From Sulfuricella sp. (GTDB lineage: Bacteria > Pseudomonadota > Gammaproteobacteria > Burkholderiales > Sulfuricellaceae), in the NCBI GenBank assembly GCA_019911785.1, contig JAIOJM010000146.1, forward strand, positions 1-6,947: 6,947 nucleotides of DNA, in the 5' to 3' direction. The notes under the pieces were generated by a model. That model ran no database searches. It saw only the letters and a list, made by a program, of their open reading frames with translations, and was not told where the DNA came from. Below, piece after piece: positions 1 through 6,947 of this stretch (position 1 is the first letter of the stretch; every line of letters starts with the position of its first letter). The position numbers were made by a program, and so were the translations under genes.

Positions 1-153
1 TTCAGTCGTCGCAGCAGAATTGGCCAACCGTTCTATAGATCGTTTGGCTGCATGATTCAGGCGACAACTATCTTGACACGCGCCGGTATAGCCCCGAGGC
101 GAGCCATTCAGCACCACCCCGGAACCGCCTACTTTCGCCTCCCCTGCCCCCCC
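1..153. other. Left-edge stretch without a supported gene
   Basis: These bases lie downstream of the integrase stop codon and run to the window edge. I see no recognisable gene, RNA or terminator. On the minus strand one frame stays open from a GTG at position 117 to the edge (39 codons, partial), but it has no convincing ribosome binding site and I recognise no family in it. A run of seven C residues sits near 147-153. If the integrase belongs to an integrated element, this is probably element DNA. Confidence 0.5.
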
Positions 154-1122
154 TTACACAGGCACCCGCATTGCTTCGTTGATGATCACTGAGGCGCAAT
201 TTGAAGCTTCCTGCAACGATTTAGTCGAGAGGTGGGCGTAGCGTTGCGTCACCTTAGGATCGGAATGCCCGAGGATATGCTGAACTTCGTAAAGGCTGCG
301 GCCTGCGTTAATCAGCAGCGTTGCATGGGCGTGCCTTAGGTCATGTAACCGTAGATTTGGCAGCTCTGCATCCTTGCGTAGACGCTCCCATACCTTGTGC
401 ACGTTAACAAATGGCTTGCCGGTCTTAACATTGATAAAAACATGCTGAAATTTCCCTTCTGTTTCCAATTGTGAGAGTACGGAAATTGCGGCATCATTGA
501 GCGGAATAGACTTGACCCGCTTGCTTTTCGCGGTAGCGGCTGGAATACGCCACATGCGATTCTGAAGGTCGATGTTTTTCCATTCAGCCAATAATGCCTC
601 CATTAACCTTGCCCCGGTACTGAGCAAGAAAAGCGCGATCTGACAAATTGGCCGATTTTCATCCGTACGCAACACCGTCAGCAAACGTTGCAACTCGGCA
701 TCGCCAAGACTGTTCTGAACCTTGTTGTCTTCGTTGAACAAATTCACCCGAGCAAGTGGATTCTGCTCCAACATGTCCCATTCCACGGCAATGTTCAGGG
801 CATACCGCAGCAGCTTAACGTGGTGATCGCAGGTAGCACCCGACAAGCCACCAGCCTTGAGTTTGCTGTGAAATGACTGGGCATGGTGCTTCGTGATCTG
901 GTCCAGGCGGAGATGTCCGAATTCTTCCTTCAGCCTAAGCCGGAACATAGCTTTGGCGTTACCGATTCCATTGGGGATGCTCAAACAGACAAAAAAACCA
1001 TTACCTTTGGCTCTAGCCCAAAGTTGCAAGAAGAAACTATTCCCAGAAATTTCAAACCATTTCGTGAGGTTCTTCGTACCAAAATCGCTGTTTTTGCTGG
1101 TGGAAGAAACGTAAGCCAACAA
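154..1122 (-). CDS. Tyrosine recombinase (phage-type site-specific integrase), start uncertain
   Basis: This is a tyrosine-family site-specific recombinase, the enzyme that inserts and excises phages and genomic islands by cutting DNA through a covalent phosphotyrosine. Counting from a TTG at 1122 (322 aa), the core-binding domain spans about residues 60-125 and the catalytic domain about 138-300. The catalytic set is complete: Arg172 (in STGARLMEAL), a beta-hairpin Lys near 199, His260 and Arg263 (HDLRH), His286 (LGH) and the nucleophile Tyr295 (QRYAH). The N-terminus is odd. Tyrosine integrases of this kind are often near 400 aa with an arm-binding domain, but here the first 58 residues match nothing I recognise. 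The frame is open only back to a TAG at 1150-1152, contains no ATG before residue 59 (codon at 946-948, giving 264 aa), and neither TTG 1122 nor ATG 948 has a good ribosome binding site. A TACAAT at 1159-1164 could be a -10 element but lacks a clear -35. The gene is visibly richer in A/T than rpoD and dnaG, which fits horizontal transfer. It may be truncated at the 5' end. Family call firm; start and activity uncertain. Confidence 0.85.
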   Translation of the reverse strand: MLAYVSSTSKNSDFGTKNLTKWFEISGNSFFLQLWARAKGNGFFVCLSIPNGIGNAKAMFRLRLKEEFGHLRLDQITKHHAQSFHSKLKAGGLSGATCDHHVKLLRYALNIAVEWDMLEQNPLARVNLFNEDNKVQNSLGDAELQRLLTVLRTDENRPICQIALFLLSTGARLMEALLAEWKNIDLQNRMWRIPAATAKSKRVKSIPLNDAAISVLSQLETEGKFQHVFINVKTGKPFVNVHKVWERLRKDAELPNLRLHDLRHAHATLLINAGRSLYEVQHILGHSDPKVTQRYAHLSTKSLQEASNCASVIINEAMRVPV

Positions 1123-1231
1123 CAGATTGCAGAGCAGGTTAGGCAGCGACTAATCAATATTGTAAGCGATGCTATCTAGAAGAATAGACTGGTCTTGATT
1201 GATTCTTGTCCCTCATCAGAACTCACAAATG

Positions 1232-1258
1232 CAAAAAGGCCACCCCGAAGAGTGACCT
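1232..1258 (-). terminator. Intrinsic terminator after the tRNA gene
   Basis: Read on the minus strand, positions 1258-1237 fold into a nine-pair stem (AGGTCACTC against GGGTGGCCT, including G-T pairs) closed by a TTCG tetraloop, followed directly by a run of T residues (1236-1233). This is a textbook rho-independent terminator. It begins 12 nt beyond the tRNA 3' end and should stop the rpoD-tRNA transcript before it enters the integrase. The T-tract is on the minus-strand side only, so it should act mainly in that direction. Confidence 0.85.
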
Positions 1259-1270
1259 ATTGCATTATTA

Positions 1271-1347
1271 TGGTGGGCCCGCACGGACTTGAACCGTGGA
1301 CCAAAGGATTATGAGTCCTCTGCTCTAACCAACTGAGCTACAGGCCC
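1271..1347 (-). tRNA. tRNA with anticodon CAU, probably tRNA-Ile2 (alternative: elongator tRNA-Met)
   Basis: A complete 77-nt cloverleaf including an encoded CCA end. The acceptor stem pairs GGGCCTG with CGGGCCC (one T-G pair), the D stem pairs GCTC with GAGC, the anticodon stem pairs GAGGA with TCCTT around the loop CTCATAA, and the T stem pairs CACGG with CCGTG around TTCAAGT. The anticodon CAT lies at 1311-1313. CAU is read as Met, or as Ile (AUA codons) after TilS converts C34 to lysidine. Base pairs C4-G69 and C5-G68 are present; these are known TilS recognition features of tRNA-Ile2 and are absent from E. coli elongator tRNA-Met. The mismatch-free G1-C72 pair argues against initiator tRNA. 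The gene lies 27 bp after rpoD on the same strand with no promoter that I can see between them, so it is probably cotranscribed and processed. An integrase gene lies on its 3' side. Confidence 0.95.
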
Positions 1348-1374
1348 AAAAACTCTATGCTACGCCTACCTGGA

Positions 1375-3261
<1,887 letters not shown>

Positions 3262-3305
3262 AACATTCTGTTCCAGCAAAGGATTTCGTTGCAAAAAAGT
3301 GCTAA

Positions 3306-3311
3306 ATTATA
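3306..3311 (-). promoter_or_regulatory. Candidate -10 element of an rpoD-proximal promoter
   Basis: A perfect TATAAT on the minus strand lies between the dnaG stop codon (3314-3316) and the rpoD start, about 45 bp ahead of the ATG. No good -35 hexamer stands 16-18 bp upstream, where the sequence is the 3' end of dnaG, and no extended TG motif precedes it. In E. coli rpoD also has internal promoters within dnaG, so a secondary promoter here is plausible, but it rests on one hexamer. Confidence 0.4.
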
Positions 3312-3313
3312 TA

Positions 3314-5077
3314 CTACTTTTGGGTGGACTGGCCACTTTTTGTCGAAGCGGAGCCACCCTGCAGCAAGCGCTGCAACTCCTGTTTCTCTTCCGGGGACAG
3401 CCCCTGCACACGGGAGAGAGCAAGCAGCTCGTCGATCCGCCGCTGACGGCCGGATTTTTTCAACTGCTCCAGCGCGCCGGCGAACTCCTCCGCCACTTCG
3501 AATTCCTCGTCCCACTGGAGAATCTCGCCCGACACCTCGCTCAACAAAGCCTCATGAGCCGTGCCACGAAAACGCTCCAATACGGCCACCGTCGTCATCG
3601 GCTGTGAATGGCCGCCGGCGACGAGACCAAGCAGTGCCGCCAAGGTCTTCAGCTCTTCCGATCCTTCGCCCAGCAGGCCCATATCGAACTCCGCCCCCAG
3701 TTCGGGCTGGAAAAGCAGCAACTGCAGCAGCTTTCTGGCCAGCGAGGGCGGCTTGCGGGAATGCCGGGGGGGCATACGCGCAGCAGCGGGTTTTACCGTC
3801 GATTTGACCGGGATCAGTCCCTCTAGTTCATTCCGCGAAACCCCAGCCAATTCCGCCACACGCTGCTGCAGCATCAGGCGCAGCGCCGGCGCTGCCACCT
3901 GCTGCACCAGGGGCTGCGCCAGCTTGAGAAAGTGCGCCCGCCCTTCCATGCTTTGCATGTCCACTCCGGCGGCCAGTTCGCGCAGGAGGAACTCCGACAT
4001 CGGCATCGCGCTTTCGAGCAACGCCTCGAATGCCGCCTTCCCTTCCTTGCGTATGTAGCTGTCGGGGTCCTCGCCCTGGGGCAGGAACAGGAACTTGATG
4101 CTTTTTCCGTCGCCCACCAGCGCCAGGCTGTTTTCCAGGGCGCGCCACGCCGCCTTGCGCCCCGCCGTGTCGCCGTCGAAACAGAACACCACGTTATCGC
4201 TCTGCCGCAACAACTTTTGCACGTGCACCGGAGTGGTCGCGGTGCCCAGCGTTGCCACCGCATATTCGACCCCGTGCTGCGCCAGCGCCACCACGTCCAT
4301 GTAGCCTTCCACCACGATCACTTTGCCGGCGGCGCGGATCGCCTGGCGCGCCTGGAACAGGCCGTACAGCTCACGGCCTTTCTCGAACAGCGGCGTTTCC
4401 GGAGAATTCAGGTACTTGGGCTCTCCCGTTTCCAGCACCCGCCCGCCGAAGCCGATCACCGCACCCTTCTGGTTGAGGATGGGAAACATGATACGGTCGC
4501 GGAAACGGTCGTAGCGCTTGCCCTCGCCCTCGATCACTAGCCCCGCCTGCACCAGGGACTTTGCCTGGTAATCGGGAAAAACCGTGGCGAGGTTTTGCCA
4601 GCCTCCCGGCGCATAACCGACGCCGAAGCGTGCCGCGATTTCACCGGAAAGGCCGCGCTTTTTCAGGTAAGCGATCGCCACTTCCGAGCGCTTCAGTTCA
4701 TCGCGGTAGTATTGGGTCGCATGCTGCATGGCCTCGGACAGGGCGTCAAAACCGCCCTCTGCCTTGTGCTCATAACGCCCGGATTCCTCCTTCGGCACCG
4801 TCAGGCCGGCGCTTCTGGCCAACTCCTCCACCGCCTCGACGAAACCCAGACCCTGATGCTCCATGACAAAGCCGATGGCGCTGCCATGCGCGCCGCAACC
4901 GAAGCAATGATAAAACTGCTTGGTGGGGCTAACCGAAAAAGAAGGGGATTTTTCGCTGTGGAACGGGCAGCAGGCGACATAGTTCGCGCCCGCCTTCTTG
5001 AGCGGGACGTAGCGGTCCACCACGTCGACGATATCCAGGCGATTGAGAAGATCCTGGACGAAGGACTGCGGAATCAT
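3314..5077 (-). CDS. dnaG: DNA primase DnaG
   Basis: DnaG makes the short RNA primers for leading- and lagging-strand DNA synthesis at the replication fork and is recruited by the DnaB helicase. From the ATG at 5077 the protein is 587 aa, near the 581 of E. coli. The N-terminal CHC2 zinc-binding domain is at about 1-100, with Cys37, His40, Cys58 and Cys61 as ligands. The catalytic core follows, with the basic template/nucleotide motif RFRDRIMFPI (191-200) and FGGRVLETGEPKYLNSPET (210-228). The Toprim fold has Glu257 in VVEGYMD and the metal-binding pair Asp301 and Asp303 in FDGD. The C-terminal helicase-interaction domain is about 440-575 and, as usual, is the least conserved part. The frame continues nine codons upstream of this ATG, but an AGGGGG three bases ahead of ATG 5077 and the start of homology (MIPQSF) support it. 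The gene lies 93 bp after yqeY and 52 bp before rpoD. Confidence 0.98.
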   Translation of the reverse strand: MIPQSFVQDLLNRLDIVDVVDRYVPLKKAGANYVACCPFHSEKSPSFSVSPTKQFYHCFGCGAHGSAIGFVMEHQGLGFVEAVEELARSAGLTVPKEESGRYEHKAEGGFDALSEAMQHATQYYRDELKRSEVAIAYLKKRGLSGEIAARFGVGYAPGGWQNLATVFPDYQAKSLVQAGLVIEGEGKRYDRFRDRIMFPILNQKGAVIGFGGRVLETGEPKYLNSPETPLFEKGRELYGLFQARQAIRAAGKVIVVEGYMDVVALAQHGVEYAVATLGTATTPVHVQKLLRQSDNVVFCFDGDTAGRKAAWRALENSLALVGDGKSIKFLFLPQGEDPDSYIRKEGKAAFEALLESAMPMSEFLLRELAAGVDMQSMEGRAHFLKLAQPLVQQVAAPALRLMLQQRVAELAGVSRNELEGLIPVKSTVKPAAARMPPRHSRKPPSLARKLLQLLLFQPELGAEFDMGLLGEGSEELKTLAALLGLVAGGHSQPMTTVAVLERFRGTAHEALLSEVSGEILQWDEEFEVAEEFAGALEQLKKSGRQRRIDELLALSRVQGLSPEEKQELQRLLQGGSASTKSGQSTQK

Positions 5078-5080
5078 GAA

Positions 5081-5086
5081 CCCCCT
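5081..5086 (-). promoter_or_regulatory. Ribosome binding site of dnaG
   Basis: The minus strand reads AGGGGG, then TTC, then the ATG at 5077. The spacing is short but the purine run is the only one nearby. It favours this ATG over the upstream in-frame start at 5104, which would add nine residues not expected in DnaG. Confidence 0.6.
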
Positions 5087-5170
5087 GCTAAACCGAAACG
5101 GCACCGCCCGTCATTGATGCGGGAAGTCGGAAACAACAGTCGGACGGGTGAAACTCAGGAGATGAGGCGC

Positions 5171-5617
5171 CTAGCCGCCCAGCTTGGCCTTGATCAGGGC
5201 GGACACCTTGCCCATGTCGGCACGTCCGGCCATTTGCGGCTTGACGATCGCCATGACTTTGCCCATGTCCTTCACGCCGGCAGCCCCGGAGGAAGCGATC
5301 GCGGCGACCACCAGCGCCTCGGCCTCGACGTCCGTCAGGGGCTGCGGCATATAGCCCTGCAGCACCGACACCTCGAACTTCTCGGTGTCGGCCAGATCCT
5401 GCCGTCCAGCGGATTCGAACTGGGAAATGGAGTCGCGCCGCTGCTTGAGCATTTTCTCGATCACCGCGACCACCTGATCATCGGAGAGCTCGATACGCTC
5501 GTCCACCTCGCGCTGCTTGATCGCGGCCATGAGCAGCCGGATCGCCGAAAGGCGTGACACATCCTTGGCACGCATCGCCGATTTCATATCCTCGGCGATT
5601 TGAAGCCTAAGACTCAT
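5171..5617 (-). CDS. GatB/YqeY-domain protein
   Basis: A small (148 aa) soluble protein of the GatB/YqeY family, related to the C-terminal tail domain of the GatB subunit of tRNA amidotransferase. In that enzyme the tail helps bind tRNA; the free-standing protein has no settled role, so a link to tRNA or translation is inference from homology and neighbourhood. Family hallmarks are visible along the whole length: MKSAMRAKD at 11-19, RLSAIRLLMAAIKQREVDE at 22-40, the KQRRDSISQFESAGRQDLA stretch at 58-76, YMPQPL at 89-94 and the paired glycine motifs MGKVMAIVKP and GRADMGKVSALIK near the C-terminus. Its ATG is 3 nt after the rpsU stop codon and has no strong ribosome binding site, which suggests translational coupling to rpsU. 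Its place between rpsU and dnaG is a known variant of this operon in many proteobacteria. Full length, no oddities. Confidence 0.93.
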   Translation of the reverse strand: MSLRLQIAEDMKSAMRAKDVSRLSAIRLLMAAIKQREVDERIELSDDQVVAVIEKMLKQRRDSISQFESAGRQDLADTEKFEVSVLQGYMPQPLTDVEAEALVVAAIASSGAAGVKDMGKVMAIVKPQMAGRADMGKVSALIKAKLGG

Positions 5618-5620
5618 TGC

Positions 5621-5833
5621 TCAGTAGAGCTTGGGGGGGAGCGTCTGGCCGCGCAGGCGCTTGAAGTGGCGCTTGACGGCAGCAGCCATCTTGCGCTTGC
5701 GCTCGGCGGTGGGCTTCTCGTAAAACTCGCGGGCACGCAGTTCGGTCAGCAGACCGGTTTTTTCCACGGCGCGCTTGAAACGGCGCAGGGCCACATCGAA
5801 CGGTTCATTTTCCTTGACGCGTACACTCGGCAT
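5621..5833 (-). CDS. rpsU: 30S ribosomal protein S21
   Basis: S21 is a small basic protein of the 30S subunit platform, near the anti-Shine-Dalgarno end of 16S rRNA, and helps mRNA binding at initiation. From the ATG at 5833 it is 70 aa, the normal length in the family, and begins [13 protein letters not shown]. The family core is clear: [15 protein letters not shown] at about 15-29, [14 protein letters not shown] at about 35-48 and a very basic C-terminal part (KRHFKRLRG). An in-frame TTG two codons upstream is rejected because a strong AGAAGGTGG stands seven bases ahead of ATG 5833. It is the first gene of the operon, divergent from tsaD, with a TATAAT about 48 bp upstream of the start. Confidence 0.97.
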   Translation of the reverse strand: MPSVRVKENEPFDVALRRFKRAVEKTGLLTELRAREFYEKPTAERKRKMAAAVKRHFKRLRGQTLPPKLY

Positions 5834-5840
5834 GAGCAAA

Positions 5841-5849
5841 CCACCTTCT
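5841..5849 (-). promoter_or_regulatory. Ribosome binding site of rpsU
   Basis: The minus strand reads AGAAGGTGG, seven bases before the ATG at 5833. It is the best Shine-Dalgarno match in the window and fixes the rpsU start. Confidence 0.8.
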
Positions 5850-5881
5850 AAATTAGTAATGAGTTTTGGAGTAAATCGATA

Positions 5882-5887
5882 ATTATA
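5882..5887 (-). promoter_or_regulatory. -10 element of the probable rpsU operon promoter
   Basis: A perfect TATAAT on the minus strand in the A/T-rich region between rpsU and tsaD. Transcription would start near 5875 and leave a leader of about 40 nt containing the strong rpsU ribosome binding site. The hexamer 17 bp upstream (TATGAA at 5905-5910) is a poor -35, so activity may depend on other contacts. The position, upstream of the first gene of the operon, makes it the best candidate for the main promoter. I saw no LexA-type operator here. Confidence 0.55.
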
Positions 5888-5916
5888 TCGGCTAAATCGT
5901 CTTTTTCATAGCCAAA

Positions 5917-5945
5917 TTTACCGCTGCCCGCAAAACCGCTATGAT
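5917..5945 (+). promoter_or_regulatory. Candidate tsaD promoter
   Basis: TTTACC (5917-5922) and TATGAT (5940-5945) stand 17 bp apart on the plus strand. The -10 matches the consensus at five of six bases and the -35 at four of six. The predicted start of transcription, near 5951-5953, is only a few bases before the tsaD ATG at 5955, so the message would be almost leaderless. The GGCGG at 5946-5950, the only purine-rich candidate for ribosome binding, would then not be transcribed. One of the two signals is therefore probably not real. Confidence 0.35.
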
Positions 5946-5954
5946 GGCGGCCTT

Positions 5955-6947
5955 ATGCTCGTCCTCGGAATCGAAACCTCCTGCGATGAAACCGGCGTTG
6001 CCCTGTACCATACGGAGCGAGGCTTGCTTGCTCATGCGCTGCACTCTCAGGTGGCGATGCACGCCGAATATGGCGGGGTGGTGCCGGAACTCGCTTCGCG
6101 TGATCACATCCGGCGCGTCCTGCCGCTGACCCGGAAAATCCTGCTAGAGGCGGGTTGCACCCTGAACGATATCGAGGCCATCGCCTATACCGAAGGTCCG
6201 GGACTGGCCGGGGCGCTGCTGGTCGGTGCCAGCATTGCCGCCGCGCTCGGATTCGCGCTCAGGGTGCCGGTCATCGGCATCCACCATCTCGAAGGCCACC
6301 TGCTCGCGCCGCTGCTCGAACCCGATCCGCCGGCCTTTCCGTTTGTCGCCCTGCTGGTTTCCGGCGGCCACAGCCAGCTGATGAAGGTTTCCGGCATCGG
6401 CGCCTATGAAACCCTGGGGGAAACCCTGGACGATGCCGCCGGCGAAGCCTTCGACAAGACCGCCAAGCTGCTCGGACTGGGCTATCCGGGCGGACCGGCG
6501 CTATCCATGCGGGCCGAGCGGGGCGTGCCGGGACGTTTCAAGCTGCCGCGACCCATGATCAACAGCGGCGACCTCAATTTCAGCTTCAGCGGCCTGAAGA
6601 CTGCGGTGCTGACCCTGGCCCGGCAGCAGACCCTGGATGAGCAGACCGTGGATGACATCGCCCGCGCCTTTCAGGACGCCATCGTCGAGGTGCTTGCCGC
6701 CAAATCTCTGGCTGCACTGAGCCAGAGCGGCCTGGACCGGCTGGTGGTGGCCGGCGGGGTAGGCGCCAACCGGCAGCTGCGCGAACAGCTCTCCGCGCTT
6801 GCCGCTCGCCGGGGCTTTGAGGTGTTTTATCCGAAACTCGAATTCTGCACCGACAACGGCGCCATGATCGCCTTCGCCGGCGCGATGCGGATCAAGCTTT
6901 CTCCCGCCAAGGGCTGGAAGTTCAACGTGCGGCCGCGCTGGGATCTG
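5955..6947 (+). CDS. tsaD: tRNA N6-adenosine threonylcarbamoyltransferase TsaD, 3' end cut by window
   Basis: TsaD (formerly Gcp/YgjD), with TsaB and TsaE, transfers the threonylcarbamoyl group from threonylcarbamoyl-AMP to A37 of tRNAs that read ANN codons, forming t6A. The frame is open from the ATG at 5955 to the right edge, 331 codons with no stop. E. coli TsaD is 337 aa, so only a short tail after RPRWDL should be missing. The ASKHA-fold signature [10 protein letters not shown] is at 5-14. The metal ligands His111 and His115 (HHLEGH) and Asp300 (CTDNGAM) are at the same numbers as in E. coli. Also visible are [10 protein letters not shown] (133-142), the [24 protein letters not shown] stretch (158-181), SFSGLKT (210-216) and [12 protein letters not shown] (265-276). 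The start is set by homology. It is divergent from rpsU, a common arrangement in proteobacteria. Confidence 0.97.
   Translation, partial: MLVLGIETSCDETGVALYHTERGLLAHALHSQVAMHAEYGGVVPELASRDHIRRVLPLTRKILLEAGCTLNDIEAIAYTEGPGLAGALLVGASIAAALGFALRVPVIGIHHLEGHLLAPLLEPDPPAFPFVALLVSGGHSQLMKVSGIGAYETLGETLDDAAGEAFDKTAKLLGLGYPGGPALSMRAERGVPGRFKLPRPMINSGDLNFSFSGLKTAVLTLARQQTLDEQTVDDIARAFQDAIVEVLAAKSLAALSQSGLDRLVVAGGVGANRQLREQLSALAARRGFEVFYPKLEFCTDNGAMIAFAGAMRIKLSPAKGWKFNVRPRWDL

Noticed and set aside
883..1179. 98-codon plus-strand frame opposite the integrase 5' end
   Set aside because: Its translation looks fairly protein-like, and it covers the odd part of the integrase, but I recognise no family and see no ribosome binding site. 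The catalytic motifs on the other strand are decisive for most of its neighbourhood.
5078..5170. Possible regulatory element or terminator in the yqeY-dnaG gap
   Set aside because: Only a weak four-pair inverted repeat is present, with no T-tract, promoter pair or LexA-like operator. I see nothing supportable beyond the dnaG ribosome binding site.
4595..5557. 320-codon open frame on the plus strand opposite dnaG and yqeY
   Set aside because: It spans two conserved genes and the gap between them on the other strand, with no recognisable domain; the His/Arg/Leu-rich composition is typical of a shadow frame.

Overview
The window is a chromosomal segment of a Gram-negative proteobacterium. It carries the macromolecular synthesis operon with an accessory junction at its left end. 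The style of the RpoD, DnaG and TsaD proteins, the GC-rich third codon positions and the order rpsU-yqeY-dnaG-rpoD suggest a betaproteobacterium, possibly of the Nitrosomonadales type. That placement is inference from protein character; no database search was made.

Right to left, a divergent intergenic region (5834-5954) separates tsaD (plus strand, tRNA t6A modification, cut by the right edge just short of its C-terminus) from the minus-strand operon: rpsU (ribosomal protein S21), yqeY (GatB/YqeY-domain protein), dnaG (primase) and rpoD (primary sigma factor). rpsU and yqeY are 3 nt apart. A perfect TATAAT lies upstream of rpsU, and another lies just beyond the dnaG stop codon, where it could give rpoD its own promoter. 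The operon links translation, replication priming and transcription initiation.

A tRNA gene with anticodon CAU follows rpoD by 27 bp on the same strand. Its acceptor stem fits the lysidine-modified Ile2 tRNA better than elongator Met. A strong intrinsic terminator lies 12 nt beyond it and probably ends the rpoD-tRNA transcript.

Left of that terminator the sequence becomes visibly richer in A/T and holds a tyrosine recombinase with all catalytic residues but an unusual, short N-terminus and no ATG start before residue 59. A tRNA gene beside an integrase gene is the classic layout of an integrated element, so positions 1 to about 1270 probably are the end of a genomic island or prophage extending beyond the left edge. 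The last 153 bases hold no gene that I can support.

Most of the window is ordinary conserved core genome. I found no evidence for a new biological system in it; the tRNA/integrase junction is the part most worth following.
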